A stretch of 14,636 nucleotides of DNA from Baffinella frigidus (Eukaryota > Cryptophyceae > Cryptomonadales > Baffinellaceae), in the NCBI GenBank assembly GCA_026770585.1, contig MU646336.1, positions 217,946 to 232,581 of the forward strand, written 5' to 3'. This document shows, in pieces, positions 14,617 through 14,636 of this stretch; positions within the stretch are counted from its first letter, which is position 1; each line of letters opens with the position of its first letter. The notes below the pieces were generated by a model. It was not told the DNA's origin and searched no databases. It saw only the letters and a program-made list of their open reading frames with translations. A program made the translations under genes and the position numbers.

Positions 14617-14636
14617 GGTGTGTGTTTGTGTGTGTG
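10617..14636 (+). CDS. SMCHD1/GMI1-like GHKL ATPase, 3' end beyond window
   Basis: Seven visible exons join in phase through GT-AG introns. The N-terminus (residues about 7-87) looks like a ubiquitin-like fold: ERLEVFLIWGSS, TLEALADRAKL, LLHTRTFNPIESMAELINKG, DVVVVPP. The Bergerat ATP-binding fold follows: N box LQELIENCIEA (Glu119 as catalytic base, Asn123 for Mg2+), G1 box IRDNGFGI (Asp158, Gly160, Gly162), then SKHE and G2 box FGKYGIGFKSS (residues 199-208). Exons 5-7 supply the segment leading to VKISNVDHNW. UBL followed by GHKL is the order in animal SMCHD1, a non-canonical SMC protein; MORC proteins share the ATPase but not this N-terminus. Expected role: nuclear, ATP-driven chromatin or DNA-repair factor. 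The distinguishing SMC hinge would lie to the right. The introns are unusual: mostly telomere-like repeat plus partial exon copies. Confidence 0.8.
10980..11075 (+). CDS. Exon 2, start of ATPase domain
   Basis: Begins G/VMLPIKPKLM and ends TVALQELI plus one base before a consensus GTGAGT donor. It carries the catalytic Glu of the N box; the Mg-binding Asn is on exon 3. Confidence 0.8.
11244..11446 (+). CDS. Exon 3, N box and G1 box
   Basis: Follows acceptor GCGCGCAG and restores E/NCIEAIRR. It contains TFTITIRDNGFGI and FGYSKHE, and ends in phase 0 at CATAGG before GTACTT. The best-conserved exon of the gene. Confidence 0.85.
12040..12090 (+). pseudogene. Partial copy of exon 4 (5' half), copy a
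   Basis: Reads DPLALDGCFGKYGIG after GTGCAG. Against exon 4 it carries about six synonymous changes and one replacement (Phe to Cys), then diverges at TTGCCGATG. An AG lies in place for use as a 3' splice site, but no donor completes an exon. Confidence 0.7.
12195..12245 (+). pseudogene. Partial copy of exon 4 (5' half), copy b
   Basis: Matches exon 4 and its CAG acceptor at 47 of 51 positions (12374-12424). The protein DPLALDGFFGKYGIG is unchanged. It stops matching right after GGGATCGG, where a dispersed repeat separates it from the full exon. Confidence 0.8.
12265..12373 (+). repeat. Dispersed 110-bp repeat, copy 2, at the exon 4 splice site
   Basis: This is the same element as 4370-4479 in the same orientation. 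It ends AATCTC seven bases before exon 4 and is bracketed by the 51-bp duplicated exon 4 segments (12195-12245 and 12374-12424), as if its arrival accompanied a tandem duplication. Confidence 0.75.
12381..12494 (+). CDS. Exon 4, G2 box
   Basis: Encodes 38 codons in phase 0, DPLALDGFFGKYGIGFKSSF, then VFGEEVQIDLRSKQAGEK, before GTCTCA. It contains the glycine-rich lid motif of the GHKL fold. Both halves of this exon exist as separate extra copies in the flanking introns. Confidence 0.8.
12701..12742 (+). pseudogene. Partial copy of exon 4 (3' end), copy c
   Basis: GAGGTTCAGATCGACTTCCG and onward reads EVQIDFRSKQAGEK: three synonymous changes and one Leu to Phe. The donor GT has become GC (AAGGCGCATGCACCC). 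Confidence 0.75.
13109..13153 (+). pseudogene. Partial copy of exon 4 (3' end), copy d, splice-competent looking
   Basis: Reads EVQIDLRSKQAGEK identically to exon 4, with only synonymous differences. It is preceded by CATGAG (possible AG acceptor) and followed by donor GTGCAT. It could act as an alternative exon if exon 4 were cut at its internal GAG/GTGCAG. Confidence 0.75.
13451..13519 (+). CDS. Exon 5
   Basis: Follows CTGAAGCAG. It has 23 codons in phase 0, VAYAVLNWQEMQRSDGEYVA then NIG, before donor GTGCAC. Sandwiched between telomere-like introns, it stands out by its non-repetitive coding composition. Confidence 0.75.
13520..13690 (+). repeat. Intron 5, 171 bp, almost pure telomere-like repeat
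   Basis: GTGCACCCTCAACCC...CCCTAAACCCC AAAG, made of CCCTAAA, CCCTCAA and CCCTACA units. The donor is the GTGCAC end of the first unit and the acceptor the AAAG of a CCCCAAA unit. Downstream copies of this coding region lack the intron. Confidence 0.8.
13691..13738 (+). CDS. Exon 6
   Basis: 16 codons in phase 0, VEEHTLGAVTNEHWTE, before GTGACC. Four further versions follow in intron 6. Which version is used in the mature mRNA cannot be decided from sequence alone; this one alone has both sites and no disruption. Confidence 0.7.
13851..13917 (+). pseudogene. Fused exon 5-6 copy, unit 1 A shard
   Basis: Reads YVANISVEEHTLGALTDEHW AE with no intron where exon 5 and exon 6 are separated. It is followed by GTCCTGATTTAGGGG. 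Confidence 0.8.
13972..14031 (+). pseudogene. Exon 6 copy, unit 1 B shard
   Basis: Reads AEEHTLEALGAVNNEHWTE, with a three-codon insertion, followed by donor-like GTGAACC and CCCTCAA repeats. GAG CAT is shared with the other shards, against GAG CAC in exon 6. Confidence 0.65.
14093..14159 (+). pseudogene. Fused exon 5-6 copy, unit 2 A shard, with stop
   Basis: Reads YVANIGVEEHTLGAVTN-stop-HWTE: the closest match to the spliced exons, again without intron 5, but GAG has become TAG. Followed by GTCCTGATTTAGGG. Confidence 0.8.
14215..14262 (+). pseudogene. Exon 6 copy, unit 2 B shard
   Basis: Reads VGEHTLGAVTDEHRNE followed by GTGACCCTAC, as after exon 6. Three replacements against exon 6. Confidence 0.65.
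14501..14567 (+). CDS. Exon 7, visible part
   Basis: After acceptor AAACCAG it reads VKISNVDHNWGTQLLERQ in the expected phase, comparable to the SMCHD1-type segment just after the ATPase N-half. The donor is probably the first GT of the following GT microsatellite (near 14568), but this is uncertain. Confidence 0.6.
14554..14636 (+). repeat. GA/GT compound microsatellite
   Basis: GAGAGAGAG, then (TG)n, GAGAGAGAGAGAG and more TG. It overlaps the probable exon 7 donor, so splice-site choice there may be variable. Confidence 0.85.

Overview
The window looks like nuclear DNA of a eukaryote, most likely an alga or related protist. Coding segments are short, moderately GC-rich and joined by canonical GT-AG introns. 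There are no bacterial-style operons. Degenerate plant-type telomere-like DNA (CCCTAAA, CCCTCAA, CCCTACA, CCCCAAA) fills the first 1.1 kb and most introns of the right half. The dispersed palindromic elements (peptide GTSLIRKR in one frame) together with the telomere-like peptides (TLNPQPS, TPYTLHP) remind me of cryptophyte nuclear genomes such as the Baffinella/CCMP2293 type. That is a recollection, not a database result.

Layout. 1-1130: telomere-like tract with a hairpin-bearing island at 251-350. 1131-1702: decayed palindromic elements. 1703-3599: two homologous genes, head to head, each with a RING-like Cys/His cluster. They form the arms of a large imperfect inverted repeat (about 1563-3625). 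A third, 5'-truncated copy lies at about 5105-5376. 3626-8349: mobile-element graveyard with no convincing full gene, holding at least seven copies or relics of a roughly 110-150 bp palindromic MITE family (several with TA target duplications), two other foldback elements, a 22-bp minisatellite and several dispersed repeats. 8350-9826: exons of an unrecognised minus-strand gene with a Gly/Pro/Tyr/Gln-rich C-terminus and telomere-like DNA in its introns. 9827-10616: divergent intergenic region ending in a 10-bp minisatellite. 10617 to the window end: plus-strand gene of at least seven exons encoding a ubiquitin-like domain followed by a GHKL ATPase (N box ELIEN, DNGFG, GKYGIGFK), architecturally like animal SMCHD1 and plant GMI1. 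Its 3' part, including any SMC hinge, lies outside the window.

The most unusual finding is in the SMCHD1-like gene. Its introns are largely telomere-like repeats carrying extra partial copies of its own exons. Copies of exon 4 and exon 6 differ from the exons mostly at synonymous sites. Two downstream copies carry the exon 5-exon 6 junction uninterrupted, where the main copy is split by a 171-bp intron of telomere-like repeat. This suggests intron birth, or exon shuffling, through telomere-like DNA. The minus-strand neighbour shows a weaker version of the same pattern.
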